From Cristatella mucedo (lineage: Eukaryota > Bryozoa > Phylactolaemata > Cristatellidae): a stretch of 64,000 bases of DNA. A program made the position numbers and the translations under genes. Under the pieces are notes generated by a model. The model ran no database searches. It saw only the letters and a program-made list of their open reading frames with translations, and was not told the DNA's origin. How positions within the stretch are numbered: position 1 is the first letter of the stretch; the number at the start of each line of letters is the position of its first letter. The DNA lies in assembly GCA_009760855.2 (NCBI GenBank), contig WPIO01000024.1:4612501-4676500 (forward strand). Direction: 5' to 3'. Of this stretch, positions 10,758 through 22,640 are shown piece after piece.

Positions 10758-13311
10758 GTGCAAAGCTCGCTCCACAGTTTAAGGAGATAGGACCCATTGA
10801 GTTGCCATCTTTAGGACCTCGATATTTGAGTGTTCTTTGAGTTTGAAACTAAGACTCGCTGCTGCATTACAAAAGGTATCAGACTCTTTTCTAGTCCTGC
10901 AGACAGGAACAGTTTAAACGATTGTGGCCTTTATCTGGATTAAATGGGCTGTTATAAAGGCTATCTTCAACTGGGCTGCTTCTGCATCTGTAACGAACTC
11001 TGATATTCAGATGGAACATTAAAGAGCCTTTTGATAAGCAATTGAATACATTATTTTTTGGTTTTTTGATATATTATCGGTCCAGAAATTGCTTTTTCAC
11101 GTTAGTAGATAATTCAATAGGACTATTCGCAAAAACATGCAGAAATAAATTAGAATTATAGTAAAGTCTTAAAATAAAAACAGGAATATCGTCTTGAAAC
11201 CAAACAATTTCTTCAGATTATACGGGTTCAACGAGATTTAGGATACACAAGATTATTGCAATTATATGCTTCTCAAGATTATAATGCAGTGATGTAATGT
11301 GATGTACCTCCGTCTTTACCTTTTAATCAAGAAATGGAAAAACACCTAGTTTATTTTCCATAGAGGACACTAATGCCCGAGGTGAAATAAACTTCTGGAG
11401 CAGTTTATCTGTATCCGTTTTTTAGCCAGAAGCCATCGAAGCTCCTTTAGTAAAAAGACAAATAATTAAACCTCTGGGATTTTGTTAACCAACTCTGTGG
11501 CCATTTCCATCAAATGCTGCAGCGACCTAGTGGTTCACTTTGAATAAAATGATAATTTTTTCCAAAGTTTACGATTAAGAAATCGACGTAGCCTTACCAG
11601 TGAAATCAGAGTTTTGTCTTACACCAGTTAACACCTGAAACAGCTTTTAATTTTTCATATTTTGTTCACCGAAGCTGCCTTTAAATATAGCACTGCCAGC
11701 ACACATTCGCACTCTAAATTATTTTAAAGAGCATAGATATTCAACGTAAACCTCTAGGTGGGTCAATTGTGGCTTGAACCCCAATGTCTAACAAAGCACA
11801 TATAAAGGATTTTAGCCTGTAAATTATTCTGGTATAGTCACCTACGATTGAGTTTACTTTACCTAGAGAAAGCTTAAAAATAGTTCACGATCCGTTGCGA
11901 AACAGAATCCTATCCTGAATGGCACTTTATCAAATGCTTGTAGTTAATGGCGAATTTAGACGCCACGTAGTGATTATTTTGCTGTGACCAAGAGGTCATC
12001 ATGACCTAACACAAAACCACAGAAATCGTGTTATCACTTTTTCAGCTTAGGTGGACTCAAGTTCTCTGAAATGTGCTTTGCTAATTGTGATGATAATGCA
12101 TTTGCGTAGCAGACTAGCATAATATTTTTTCAGAAACTTTATATATACTAGAAAGCGGCTTACAAACCGATCAGTGAAGCAGAATTTCAAAATTGAAAAT
12201 TAAGTCGGGTGTGTTTACACTAAATGAGCTTATGCTATAGACGTTTCAGCTTCCTTTTTAATTTCGAAACAAAAGAGAGGTGATCCTGCAGTGTTTCAGT
12301 ATCTGATTCAGATCATTGGAAGTGTACAAACGGAAAGTGTATCTCCAAAAAAATTGAGGACTAATGGAAGCGCGGACACGCAATTTGAGTTGTGGAAGTT
12401 AGTCACACGAATAGAAAGCGGAAGAGCTAAGCATCTTCGATTAGTGACGCTCCGTGTAAGCAAATCAGAGATAGTGGCATAATCTCTAGGTCGATAGGCT
12501 GCTGCACTTGGTTCTAGTTAAAGAAGGAGAAACAAGGTTTAACGTAGGCGTTTAATGTTCACTATCGATGAGCTTACCTGCGAATTCTAGTACTTTATGT
12601 AATATTAATGAAGAATATATTTATAATGTGTTTTACAGCACCCCACGAGGAAAAACCTCTTTTTAAATACAGCAAGCTTGTATAGAGCCTTCATGCATGT
12701 TTTTTTAATATAAAACACGAGCTTGGTTTGATAGGGCAACTTGCATAGGCTAAAGCTTATTTTTGGTCATGTTAGTCGTCTGTGACGGAGCCAAAATAAC
12801 CTAGGAGCTAATGAGGCATACCTTGAAAAATTAATTCGTATAATAAAAACACATTGGCCACATAGGCTACGGAGAATAACCGGCAGAGCAGGTACGAAAA
12901 ATTGACTTTTAATTTTGAGTTGCATTAGCGGTGCCCTTAGCTGTTAATTTTAACACGCCAGTCAATTTCGGACGGCACTGCTCAATAAACAAATTTCTGC
13001 TGTGCAAATCGATATAGAACGTTCAATTGTTATTTATCTTTTTGACATGCAAAGCTGCTATGATTCAACGTCTCTGTGACCAAGGAACATGCAAGGTAGT
13101 AATATTTCATTTCCGTTATAAATCTCTTTTGTTCAGAGTGAATTATGACTTAAATACTGCGGCTTTGAGTTATGCAAATTCAAACGAGCCTGTGCGATTC
13201 TTTGCCTATCTACAGAAAAATTCTTTTGAATGAAAAATATACTTCTTATCATATTGAAGCACGTGCACAACTACGCTGCATCGCCTTCTTCGCGAAAATA
13301 AAGATACATAC
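10758..13311. other. Intron, no feature recognised
   Basis: About 2.5 kb of AT-rich gene B intron below the EGF1 exon. No conserved module, RNA gene or clear mobile element seen on either strand. Confidence 0.5.
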
Positions 13312-13443
13312 CAGTACACATTGTTCGATTTCTTCGGTGAAGTTTATATCCGACCAAACAGCTGCATATCTCTGTAGATCCTGTCGTTGGGTTATCATTA
13401 CATATGTGTTCACACCCACCATTTCTTTCGGTACATTTAGGCT
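13312..13443 (-). CDS. Gene B EGF-like exon (EGF1)
   Basis: A phase 1-1 exon of 132 bp with acceptor AAATTTTCAG and donor ACTG|GTATGT. The peptide reads EPKCTERNGGCEHIC, then a longer loop with NPTTGSTE, CSCLVGYKL and a final C-T-G. Six cysteines are in EGF spacing with the C-x-C-x-x-G-Y core. It lacks the D-x-N-E calcium signature of EGF2 and instead resembles the non-calcium EGF modules of the LDL-receptor/nidogen type (x-GGC-x-H-x-C). Splice phase matches the SRCR exon upstream (ends in phase 1) and EGF2 downstream. It stands alone between introns of about 10 kb and 6 kb. Confidence 0.87.
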
Positions 13444-13675
13444 CTGAAAATTTAGTGGATTTAAATGGGATGCAAGTTGCAACGGTAAAATAACGAGGTT
13501 TGTAAAAAACATGAGCGTAATTTAAACAACCCAAATTAAACTTATGCTAGGTAAATTCAGATATTGTGCTGTAGTATGGCCAGCAGTGAGATATCGTAAT
13601 CCTTGAATCCAGTGGTTTTCAAATGTTATTAAGATTCAATTAAAGTTCAGTTTCTCACCGACCAAAACCAATTAT

Positions 13676-13830
13676 TTGTGAACCATGTTATTCATGTTGC
13701 TTTCAAGTATGATATCACTCACCATTCGTTCGTGTATCATTTGCAGCAAATGTAATGCGCTTAGAAAGAGATTGAGTTATCTGATGGCGCTTTTTAAAGT
13801 GTATAATAGTTATTGTTATATTACTATAGC
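13676..13830 (+). mobile_element. LINE alpha, 3' UTR fragment
   Basis: Strongly 5'-truncated copy, only the terminal 150 bases: GAACCATGTTATTCATG, TTTGCAGCAAATGTAATGCG, the hairpin with GAGATTGAGTTATCTGATGG and an AT-rich tail. Confidence 0.8.
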
Positions 13831-13875
13831 AGGGCTTTGACATCAATTGGGTCACTAGCTAGCACGTCACTTTAT

Positions 13876-14146
13876 GCCTTCGTTCGGGCAAGTCTATTTA
13901 AAATATTAAATCCTCAGACTTCTTGTCGTAGCTGCCTGCTGTACAATTCTAAAGCTATAGTATATGTAAACTAATATCTCTCATTGGTTAGTCTTTGCTC
14001 AGCCTCTTTTACCTTTGTTCGGGCAAGTCTATTTAAAATATTAAATCCTCAGACTTCTTATCGTAGCTGCCTGTTGTACAATTCTAAAGCTATAGTATAT
14101 GTAAACTAATATCTCTCATTAGTTAGTCTTTGCTCAGCCTCTTTTG
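13876..14146 (+). repeat. Tandem duplication, 136 bp unit, two copies
   Basis: Two adjacent copies of one unit, beginning at GTTCGGGCAAGTC (13882 and 14018), differ at only a few sites. The sequence is not a recognised element. Intronic. Confidence 0.92.
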
Positions 14147-15954
14147 CAACAATGGTCACAATTACTGTATGCGAAGTGGAGCCGCTATTTAACTGGAGCT
14201 GTTTTTCAGTGAAAGGACTGTTCGATTCCAAGCCGACATGTAAAGCGTGATTTGCAATAGGTCTGTCTAAATTTAATACGACAGGTTAGTAGCTCACCAT
14301 CCTGAACTTGTTCAGCTGTTAATTTAATGCCCATTTGAAAGTAGAAGGTATATTCAGGTTGCAATAACTGTCAATCAATTGCATCAATGCTAAAGCAATG
14401 CTAAGCTTTCAATGAAAGGAAATGAGCTGTAGGTCAGTCGCAGTTTTAACAGCTCTCTTCATTTAAGTAGTCAGTCATGCTGGGTTCGGTTTGTAACACG
14501 CTTCGACTATTTTGTAACGGTGCAATAGGAATAGTGTTTAGCTAAAAGAAAAGCGGCTACTCTTCACCGTCACATCCACCACCTTGAAGACGGTTTATCT
14601 TCAATATGAGAAACGTAGCAGAAGTAACCAGGGCAGTTACGGTTCGCTCTTAGGCCGTCGTCTTGTCAATATCTTTCTTATCCACCAAGGCCAACATAAT
14701 TGCAAAACGTAATAGGGAATTTCAATTCTACGCTCTTTTACATTCAGCTCTATCAATCATTTGACCCTGCCACATCAAATGCTCCTCAGCGTCCGACTCG
14801 ATTAATTCCTTATCGATGCCTCGATCGGCGATACCAGGACACTCTAATGACCAAAAACCACATAAAGTTCAGTTGGGATAAGCCAATCTAATGGCAGTGG
14901 CAAAGCCAACTCTTACCCTTAAGTTGGAATAACATAACCATAAGATTCGTTCTTCTAAGATCTCCCAATTATTTCTAACCCTAACGTTGGAAATGGTTCT
15001 GAAAAGATGCTCGTTCCTTTATGGTGCATTAATCGACTCTCAAGTCTTCCTAATTTCAGATGAGGTAAAGTATTTGCGAAAATCAGACTCGCTTAGAAGA
15101 GTTTAGGGCAGTCTAGCCAGTTCTAGCAATGACATTTATTCAGGACTTTTGGCCTGTGGTCACGAGGCTAAGCTAAAGACTCATAAGAACAGCTCAGCTT
15201 CTCAGTTTTCTATTCGCCCTGGTGAACATCAAGCCTGTGACCCAAAGCTGTTTTTGAAAGCTTCTCTGCATAATTCAATCCACTCCAACCTGTGGCTATA
15301 ATTGTCTTTTTGTTTGCATTTAACCTTTACATATGGACCTAAGTAAGATACGTATGTGTTATCGCGTGTTTTGGACCGCAGATAAATGTGTCCATTGACC
15401 GTGTGAACTCCAGCAGAACATTAACAGTAAGAAGATCGGATATTCAGGGGTTATCAGAAGGTAATAAGCAATTGATAGCCTTATTAAAAAAGAGCTCGAT
15501 AGATATATACAACAGGCTTCAGTATGTCATTAAAATTTTTTATTATAAATTTACTGCTAATAAATTTAAGGATTATTCAAGGGCTTACTTGGAGTTCCCT
15601 GGCTAGCTCTGCTAAAATAGATTGGGGCTTAGAAAGCAGATAACTAAGAAATCACAATTACAGCCTTACAGAGACTACATATGAGGGGTTGCACTTAGAA
15701 ATGCTTTATATTATTTAAACATCTCTAGAGACTACATCTAAATTTTGTTCTAAATATTTATAAAAGTCATTAAAAGTAGATTTTTCCCCTTAGTTCACTT
15801 CTTTGCAAAATGTGAATTAAAAGACGCAGTCTTCTTGAATCTTCGGTAAAAGTGATATTGATAGTGGTGACTTCCCTGATCACGAAGGCACAGACCGCTT
15901 GGGGGTAAAGGCTAATGTCAAGATTTTGATACGTTGTGTTACAAAATAACAGTT
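14147..15954. other. Intron, no feature recognised
   Basis: No gene module or repeat recognised; the short open frames have no domain features. Confidence 0.5.
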
Positions 15955-16632
15955 ATAATAATAATAATAATAATGCACTTTATAAAGCACCCTCCGATAA
16001 CTTAATCTCTCTCTAGGCGCTTTACACTTGCTGCAAAGAGAAATGCATTTGAATGGTGAGTACAATCATGCCTGATAAACAAACAAAATGAATAACATGG
16101 TTAGGGGTGACATGCACAGGGTCAGCATGCAAATGTAGTTAGTGGCAGCATGCACAGTGTCAGCACACATTAGCACATCAAGGACAAATCACAGGGACCC
16201 ACTAGATGCTGTCCTAAATAGGTGTTTTTACATTCTTTTTAAATGTGGTCAGGTAAGGGGATGTTCTAACGCAGGTCGATAGGGAGTTCCAGGCTTTGGG
16301 AGCATACGAACTAAATGCACGGTCTCCAAAGGATTTGAGGTTTGTACGGGGTATTTGTAGACTATTGGATTCCGAAAAGCAGGTGGTACGATGCTTGGCC
16401 TGATGGGGGAGTATATCTGAGAGATAGGCTGGAGCCAAAGAATGAAGTGACCTAAAAGAGAGCAACAAAACCTTGAAGTCAATCCGTTGCTTGACTGGTA
16501 GCCAGTGCAGGTCGGCGATAAGTGAAGTAATGTGGCAAACGCGACGCTCACGACAGACAAGCCTAGCTGCGGAGTTTTGCAGTAGCTGCAAGCGCCTGAT
16601 CGCACATGCTTGTAGGCCAGTAAGCAGTGTAG
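15955..16632 (-). mobile_element. LINE alpha, 3' end
   Basis: Plus strand starts with (TAA)n and TGCACTTTATAAAGCACC, then the reverse complement of the alpha 3' UTR and C-terminal coding region (ORF ending in TFKKN at the 3' side, starting [17 protein letters not shown]). 5'-truncated after the RT. Good frame preservation over about 125 codons. Confidence 0.88.
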
Positions 16633-17269
16633 TAGGAATACTACTGTAGTACTACAGTAGTAGAGTTACTGATTACGAGCAAAATACTGTGAACCTTTTA
16701 TAATTAATGTCCACATGTTAAGACAAAATAAAAGCCCACCCTTAAGCCAGATAGCACGCCCTAAAACGTAGGTGTGGAGTAATGAGCTTGTCGTCTGGTA
16801 CTCCGTTTATGCTGCTTTTTTGATTTTGTGGTCTAGATCAAAAGCTAAAATAGTAAAACTATGTGTATATACTGCCCGTATTGAACTTTACCCCTAGGTA
16901 GGCGCTTTTCAACTACCAGCAAGGAAGTAACATAAAATATTTAGTAGAAAATAAATCATAAGCATGCACACAAAAAACATTGTGCTTAGGTATGTTTGGT
17001 AAACCTGAGACTAAGATACTGATGGTGCCGATGAATACAGCCATTTTCCTTAATCCTCAAGAAGCACACCAGACAGAATTGTGGATAAGTTCTGAGGCTC
17101 GAATAAATAGCTTACCGGAATAGAAGCATCTATGAATGAGACTACGAAGATGCTAGTTCGTTGCAGGCGTTTGATACAGCAGGATAAGAGCTCCAGATTT
17201 TATATGCATATTTGCTGAAGGCTCCGTCGTCTGAAGATTCGAATTTACTGCGGATACTGAGGGATGATT
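16633..17269. other. Intron, no feature recognised
   Basis: Short stretch between a minus-strand alpha and a plus-strand beta fragment. Nothing identified. Confidence 0.5.
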
Positions 17270-17755
17270 ACAGCAAAGTTCTTATGCCGACCCACAAGGC
17301 CAAGGCCACGGCTTGGCTCCTTCGTACCTAGCTGAACTGCTGCATCCGTTTCAGCCTGTTCGCGCCCTCAGGTCCTGTGTCGACAATAAATTAGCTGTCC
17401 CTTTCCTCCGCTTAAAGACAGTTGGCGACAGAAGCTTTAGCTCTGCAGGTCCTAGACTGTGGAACTCGCTTCCACAACTCTTACGCAACGACAACTACTC
17501 TCCAACTGCCGCCTATGGCACATCTTTTACAGCGGTCCTGAACTGCTACTTCTATGCTACTCACTACCTCAACTGCTCTCCTGCCTCTGCTATGCTTCCC
17601 ACTTTCTCTTTGTTGCGTGAGACGAAGTCTGCTGGCTACCGAATGCGTACCAAAAGCAGCTTAGGCTGTGAGTGTGCTATACAAAACTCTCCTGCGTAAC
17701 ACCCACATGGTCTTTATGACTTTGTGGAGTTACTGACGGAGATACATTACATGGC
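17270..17755 (+). mobile_element. LINE beta, 3' end
   Basis: Begins in the beta C-terminal domain ([12 protein letters not shown] equivalent, frame-shifted here) and continues through [20 protein letters not shown] to the 3' UTR block ACACCCACATGGTCTTTATG, ending GGAGATACATTACAT. Matches the 3' parts of the copies at 29.0-30.4 and 39.8-41.3 kb. Confidence 0.87.
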
Positions 17756-17811
17756 GAGGATGTAGTGGCGTGATAGCACACATGGTAAGTAAGGGGTCAG
17801 ATAGGCAAGCG

Positions 17812-17982
17812 AGCAGCAGGTTTGGGTTAGTGGTTAAGGTGCTCCTATCGAACCAAGATCAAGGTCAATACATCTGATAGCAGCGGGTCACGGGCTCAAG
17901 CCCCTTACCATATGAGAAGTGCCTGAATGATGGATATTAAGCCCTCCCAGGGCGCTTTACAAATGAAATATATTTAGTATAA
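17812..17982 (+). mobile_element. tRNA-derived SINE, copy 3
   Basis: Head CAGCAGGTTTGGGTTAGTGG and GTTAAGGTGCTCC, B box GGGCTCAAGCCCC, and the tail GTGCCTGAATGATGGATATT with CCCAGGGCGCTTTAC. About 20 bases longer than the others between the A and B boxes. Confidence 0.75.
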
Positions 17983-19265
17983 GCGAGCGAAGTGACTTGC
18001 AAGCCAGACTGGGGATTTTGAAATCTACTCGGCTCGATAGCTTACGAGGAGAAAGGATAGCTCAGACTAGGGTGGTGTAGTTTGACAGTTAGGCATTGAT
18101 TGGATACCAGCTGAGCCCATTTAGTTAACCAATTTAGTTAATTTAAAATAACGCTAATGATGCTCCGGCAATGCAGTCCCAAAACTCTGCTGGTACTTTT
18201 TCCCGTGCAATTTTTGTCCTAATGTCGAGCATGGCCGAAAAAATGGTCAACAAATTAAATCTGCCTACAAAGAGAGAAATTAGTTTTAAATGCAATGCAA
18301 ATTGTCTTAATTGATATAAGACCAGAACGTCATGAATAGATATCATTAGTTTTTAGGAGCTATTCAAACCGAAAGTAGTAGATTCAGCTAAAAATATTAC
18401 TTTCCTCAAAATAAGGGCATCACAGCCACGGTTTTACCTAGCATTAGCAGTAACGGAGTTTGACAGTAAAAGAAGATGATGCAATGTAAAAGCATGTGTC
18501 TAATATTTTATTTTGTGAAAAATAAAATTAAACTAAGCATTCCTAAGCAATACCCTGATGAAAGGTAGAATTAGATGTCATTTGGTCACTGAATTAGACT
18601 TTCAGGAAAATCAGAGGTAAAAAAAGTTGTTTAGTACCAGCACGTTGGGACATCTAAAAAACTAAAGAAGGAGCTCAGATAGTTCAAGTTTTTGTGTTAG
18701 AAGCTTCAATCCATAATTCTTAATTGTGTTCCAGCTCTAAGACCTAGAGAATTGATAAACATTTTAAATTGAAGAATATTCTTAAGCATAATTCAGTCCT
18801 GCAAAAACCGGATGTAGGCAGAATTATCGGAGAACACTGCACAAAAAGCGGAGTAACCTCTAAAACATAAGATTAAAACGTAGACTTATATAGGTCCAAA
18901 ATTGAATATTACCAACTTTATAATTTCCAAAATGAAGTCTTACAAATAATGGTTTAATACTTTAACTTAGTGAAAGTATTTTTCTTACTTCAGTATTAAT
19001 TTGATTTGCTAATTTTAGCATCTAATTTAACATATATTTTCATTAGGTGTTCATGAAATTGTACCGAACCCCGTATTTATTATTTAACAGCTTTGTTTCC
19101 TTTCAATCCTTTCTAACAAGGAATATTTGCAGAAGATGTACCACCGTCCCAAAAAATGAGTTAAGTCCTTTGATTCAGCATAAACGGCAAACTTGAAGCA
19201 GTAATGTGAAAAGTGCATGCACATGATTTCCATTAATATCACTTGCTTTCTGTAAATGAACTTAC
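17983..19265. other. Intron, no feature recognised
   Basis: Gene B intron just downstream of the SRCR exon 2. AT-rich; no module seen. Confidence 0.5.
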
Positions 19266-19561
19266 GGAGACAATATATTCGCAGCTCTCTAAATACATGG
19301 TTGTATTCAAGAAAACCTGAAGACGTCAAGATACACTCGTTGATCGTTGATTCATTACCATTGCATATAATGGCAGCGATATTGACAGGCGTGACAAGAT
19401 TAATTCCATAGTGATGGTAATATCGGTTACGTTCTTCGTAACGGTTCCCATCGAAGATGCTCCTTCTGAATAACCCGTATTGTAAGCTTCTGCATGCGAC
19501 GTTGCCGACCAAGGATGAGACAGATTCACTGTATTCGCTCTGAACAGCAGATGACCAAATC
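19266..19561 (-). CDS. Gene B SRCR domain, exon 2
   Basis: The exon has an acceptor in a TTTTTTTAG run, a phase 2 start, and a near-perfect donor CTCC|GTAAGT with a phase 1 end (296 bp). Motifs are GNVACRSLQYG, equivalent to the SRCR V-V-C-R-Q-L-G core; IICNGNESTINEC, equivalent to C-x-G-x-E-x-x-L-x-x-C; and RELRIYC at the end, equivalent to the last SRCR cysteine. The Cys after W-G-T-V (position 2) and its usual partner (position 7) are both absent: W-S-S-A-V and Y-N-H-V-F stand there. The SRCR domain usually serves ligand recognition in scavenger receptors and DMBT1-like ZP proteins. The match is remote but consistent along its length, and the first part of the domain is found at 25.6 kb in matching phase. 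Confidence 0.78.
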
Positions 19562-19714
19562 CTAAAAAAATTCGGGGTTACAATTATGGCTCAAACTTGA
19601 ACGTGTTTGATTAGGAGAAGGAGGCACACTAAGGGAAGCTTGCGGTTCGATTATATCCAAGCCAGTACTGATTTTTTTCTAAACTGCTGGTTAGCATCTG
19701 TTGGGAGCATCATC

Positions 19715-21823
19715 GAGTGGGGCCAGTGCACAGCTGCTGTCCCCCTGTGATGTGGAAAGGACACAGGCCGGGAAGCCGTAAACAGACAGTAGATTTATCA
19801 TCGGGGTCCGCCTCGGATAAATCGTCAGGGACGACCAGTGCACAGGTCGAGGAGCAGGGGACTCGAGTGAAAGAGGGGGAGAAGGGAGCCGTACACCCCT
19901 CTGCTCAGTCCATCGTAAATAAACTATTTGTGTTAGTATCGGCTGGCGTTCTATGTGCTGTGAATACAAGGAGACAAAGCTGTACTATTTTAGAGGAACT
20001 AGACAGTTCACTGAGTGATTGGCACGAGATCGCTTATGGAAATAGTCGAAAGTTCAAAACCTCGTTTCCTAATTCATTGTGCTTCTCAGCACCCACTCTG
20101 GCACAGCTCTGCTGCAGCCGCACACCAACCCCTTCTCGGCGCTTATTATGCCTTGCACAATTCTTACGAAAATCGATGTTCTCCCGAACATCTTATACGA
20201 AAATCAATGCAGCTAATACCGGTTTAAAGCCAATCTGATTGTTGTTTGACCCAAGCTCGTAAGAAATTACTTGTTTACGGCTATCTAAACGCGTATCGTT
20301 TCGGGCTGCTAGGTCTCCCACACCAGAGGCTGCCTTAGCCTAGCCAGCAATAGAAAGATGCCTGTTAGTTGTGATCATGTCCATCTATTATTGCACCGCC
20401 ATCATAGCTACAATGCATTCCTTGGCGTTACTGTTGTTGCTAAGAATCGTGAATTATGGGTTAAAAAAAGAAAAGCACTCCAAAGCCGCCACTGTAACCA
20501 GGCTGCTTAGATGAAGCTCGTTTTGCAGCACCTGTGAGCTAAGCATCCGCTTGTTTGTTTGACATTCCTAGCATTGTCTCGAACCACTCAACCCACTCCC
20601 TCACAAGCTTTATTGTGAATCTGTCTAACTTAGTGTTCACCAAGCCTGATACAACCCCGGCTGCCCAACTTGAAGTTTGTCTTTCGAATCCTTGCTCAAT
20701 GTTAAAAAAAACGATAGTAATAAGCAGCCGTGGTTCTGTAAAAGGTCTCAACCTGCTCGCCTTCCCTAAAACACAGCTAAAATTGGTAGAATGCCCGACA
20801 ATTAAGGAGGCAACCCCGATAGGTTTCTCATTCTTTCATATTCCTATACCAGTCAAAACTAAAAGAGTTGCTTTTATCATGTGCTACAATATTCAACTTC
20901 AAGCCATTCGCAGTACCCTCGAAGCAGTCTTTCGAATCTAGTGTCTCAATTTCACCCGACAACAAGATTCCGATGGTGGCAGTAGTCTATTGCCCACCAT
21001 GTGACAAGTCCTTTCTTATCTCAGATTTCTATGATCTCATTGCAATTCTGCGTACACGAAACTGATTCTTCCTCCTTATAGTTGACTTCAACGTTTACTT
21101 TCATGACTTATTCGACGCCTTCAGCAGTGAATTTCTTCCAGTGACTGACTCATCATCCAACTGCAGGGTGATCACTAATTATTACCTAATCCTGCATATC
21201 TGACTAAATGCAAATCTCATTCAGTCCACAATTTGTGCCCCAGTCATTCTCCAAAGTCACCTGTGAATTAGAAAACGTCAAGACCCTTGACATTGATGCA
21301 GTCCGCGAAAAAAACCTCTGCCTCGCCTTTGCTGATTAGGCCCCCTTACGTCCGATCATCATTTGACAATTGCTACGACACGACACTAGTTGAAATGCTA
21401 TACCTCGTGTACCTATAATATACCTCGTGCAAACCTTAAATCCTTTGGAGACCGTGCATTAGGTTCGTATGCTCCCAAAGCCTGGAACTCCCTGCCGACC
21501 TGTGTCAGAACATCCCCTGACCTGACCACATTTAAAAGGAACTTAAAAGTACACCTATTTAGGACAGCATTTAGTGGGTCCCTGTGATTCGTCCTTCATG
21601 TTCTTATGGGTGCTGACACTGTGCATGCTGCCACTAACTACACTTGCATGCTGACCCTGTGCATGTCACCCCTAACCATATTATTCATTTTGCTTGTTTT
21701 TCAAGCATGATTTTACCTACCATTCAATTGCATTTCACTTTGCAGCAAATATAAAGCACCTAGAAAGAGATTAAGTTCTCTGAGGGCGCTGTCTCAAGTG
21801 CATTATTATTATTATTATTATTA
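19715..21823 (+). mobile_element. LINE alpha, longest 5' reach, internally deleted
   Basis: Contains degraded APE endonuclease sequence around 20800-21200 (IPMVAVVYCPP, then LLIVDFN resembling the L-I-x-G-D-F-N block), the pre-RT linker at about 21240-21400, then jumps near 21405 straight to the C-terminal coding end ([20 protein letters not shown]) and the ATT tail. RT is deleted. The GC-richer stretch 19715-20240 encodes a hydrophilic peptide and may be alpha 5' UTR or ORF1; that part is inference, and the 5' boundary is uncertain. Confidence 0.65.
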
Positions 21824-22556
21824 TGCTCTACAAGTTGGCACATCTGTCTAAGAACACGGTGCGCCCTTACCCAGACGGCCTATGGTTCACCTCAGACATT
21901 AAGCTATCTAGGTCAACTAAGCAGAAGCTTGAAAAAGCATGCACAAGATCAGGACGAATTTTCCACCATCAGGCATACGAGGACTACTGCAGGTCGTACC
22001 AATCAATCCTGGCAAACGCCAAGACTAGCTTCTACAAAAACATTGTGGAGTCGCTGATCCACAATCCAAAAAAAGCTGATGCCGACGATCAACTATCTCC
22101 TCAACCGCTCCCAGGTTAGCTCCTCACCAACCGTTCCATGTGATTTAGCTGATCGCTTCTCTAACTTCTTTTTCAAGAATATAGACACAATCAAGGAGCC
22201 CATCCTTACAATATTAGCATTCCTGGAGTGCTATCCATCAATTTCTTGCAGTAACTCAATGTCTGCCTTCAAGGAGATCACTAGTGATCTCGTCCTGAAG
22301 CTCCTATTCCAATCAAAAAAGACAACTAGTCGTTAAGATCCAATACAGCTGTTCTGCTTTCTACGATGCATAGACCTGCTGCTGCAATACATAACTAACA
22401 TTTTTAATATTTTACTAGCCTCAGTAAATTTCCCAGCATCTCTTAAAAAGGCTGTAGTAAGGCCCCTTCTCAAGAAAGAAGCACTAGACAAAGAGAACTT
22501 GAGCAACCATCTCACAGTTTCCCTTCTACTATTCTTATCAAAGACTCTAGAGCAAG
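21824..22556 (+). mobile_element. LINE alpha, 5' half of a split copy
   Basis: Starts directly at the end of the ATT tail of the preceding alpha copy and covers the pre-RT linker to the first RT block (SKTLEQV). It ends exactly where a minus-strand alpha begins; the same element resumes at 23888. Confidence 0.82.
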
Positions 22557-22603
22557 TAATAATAATAATAATAATGCACTTGATAAAGCGCCCTCAGAGA
22601 ACT

Positions 22604-22640
<37 letters not shown>

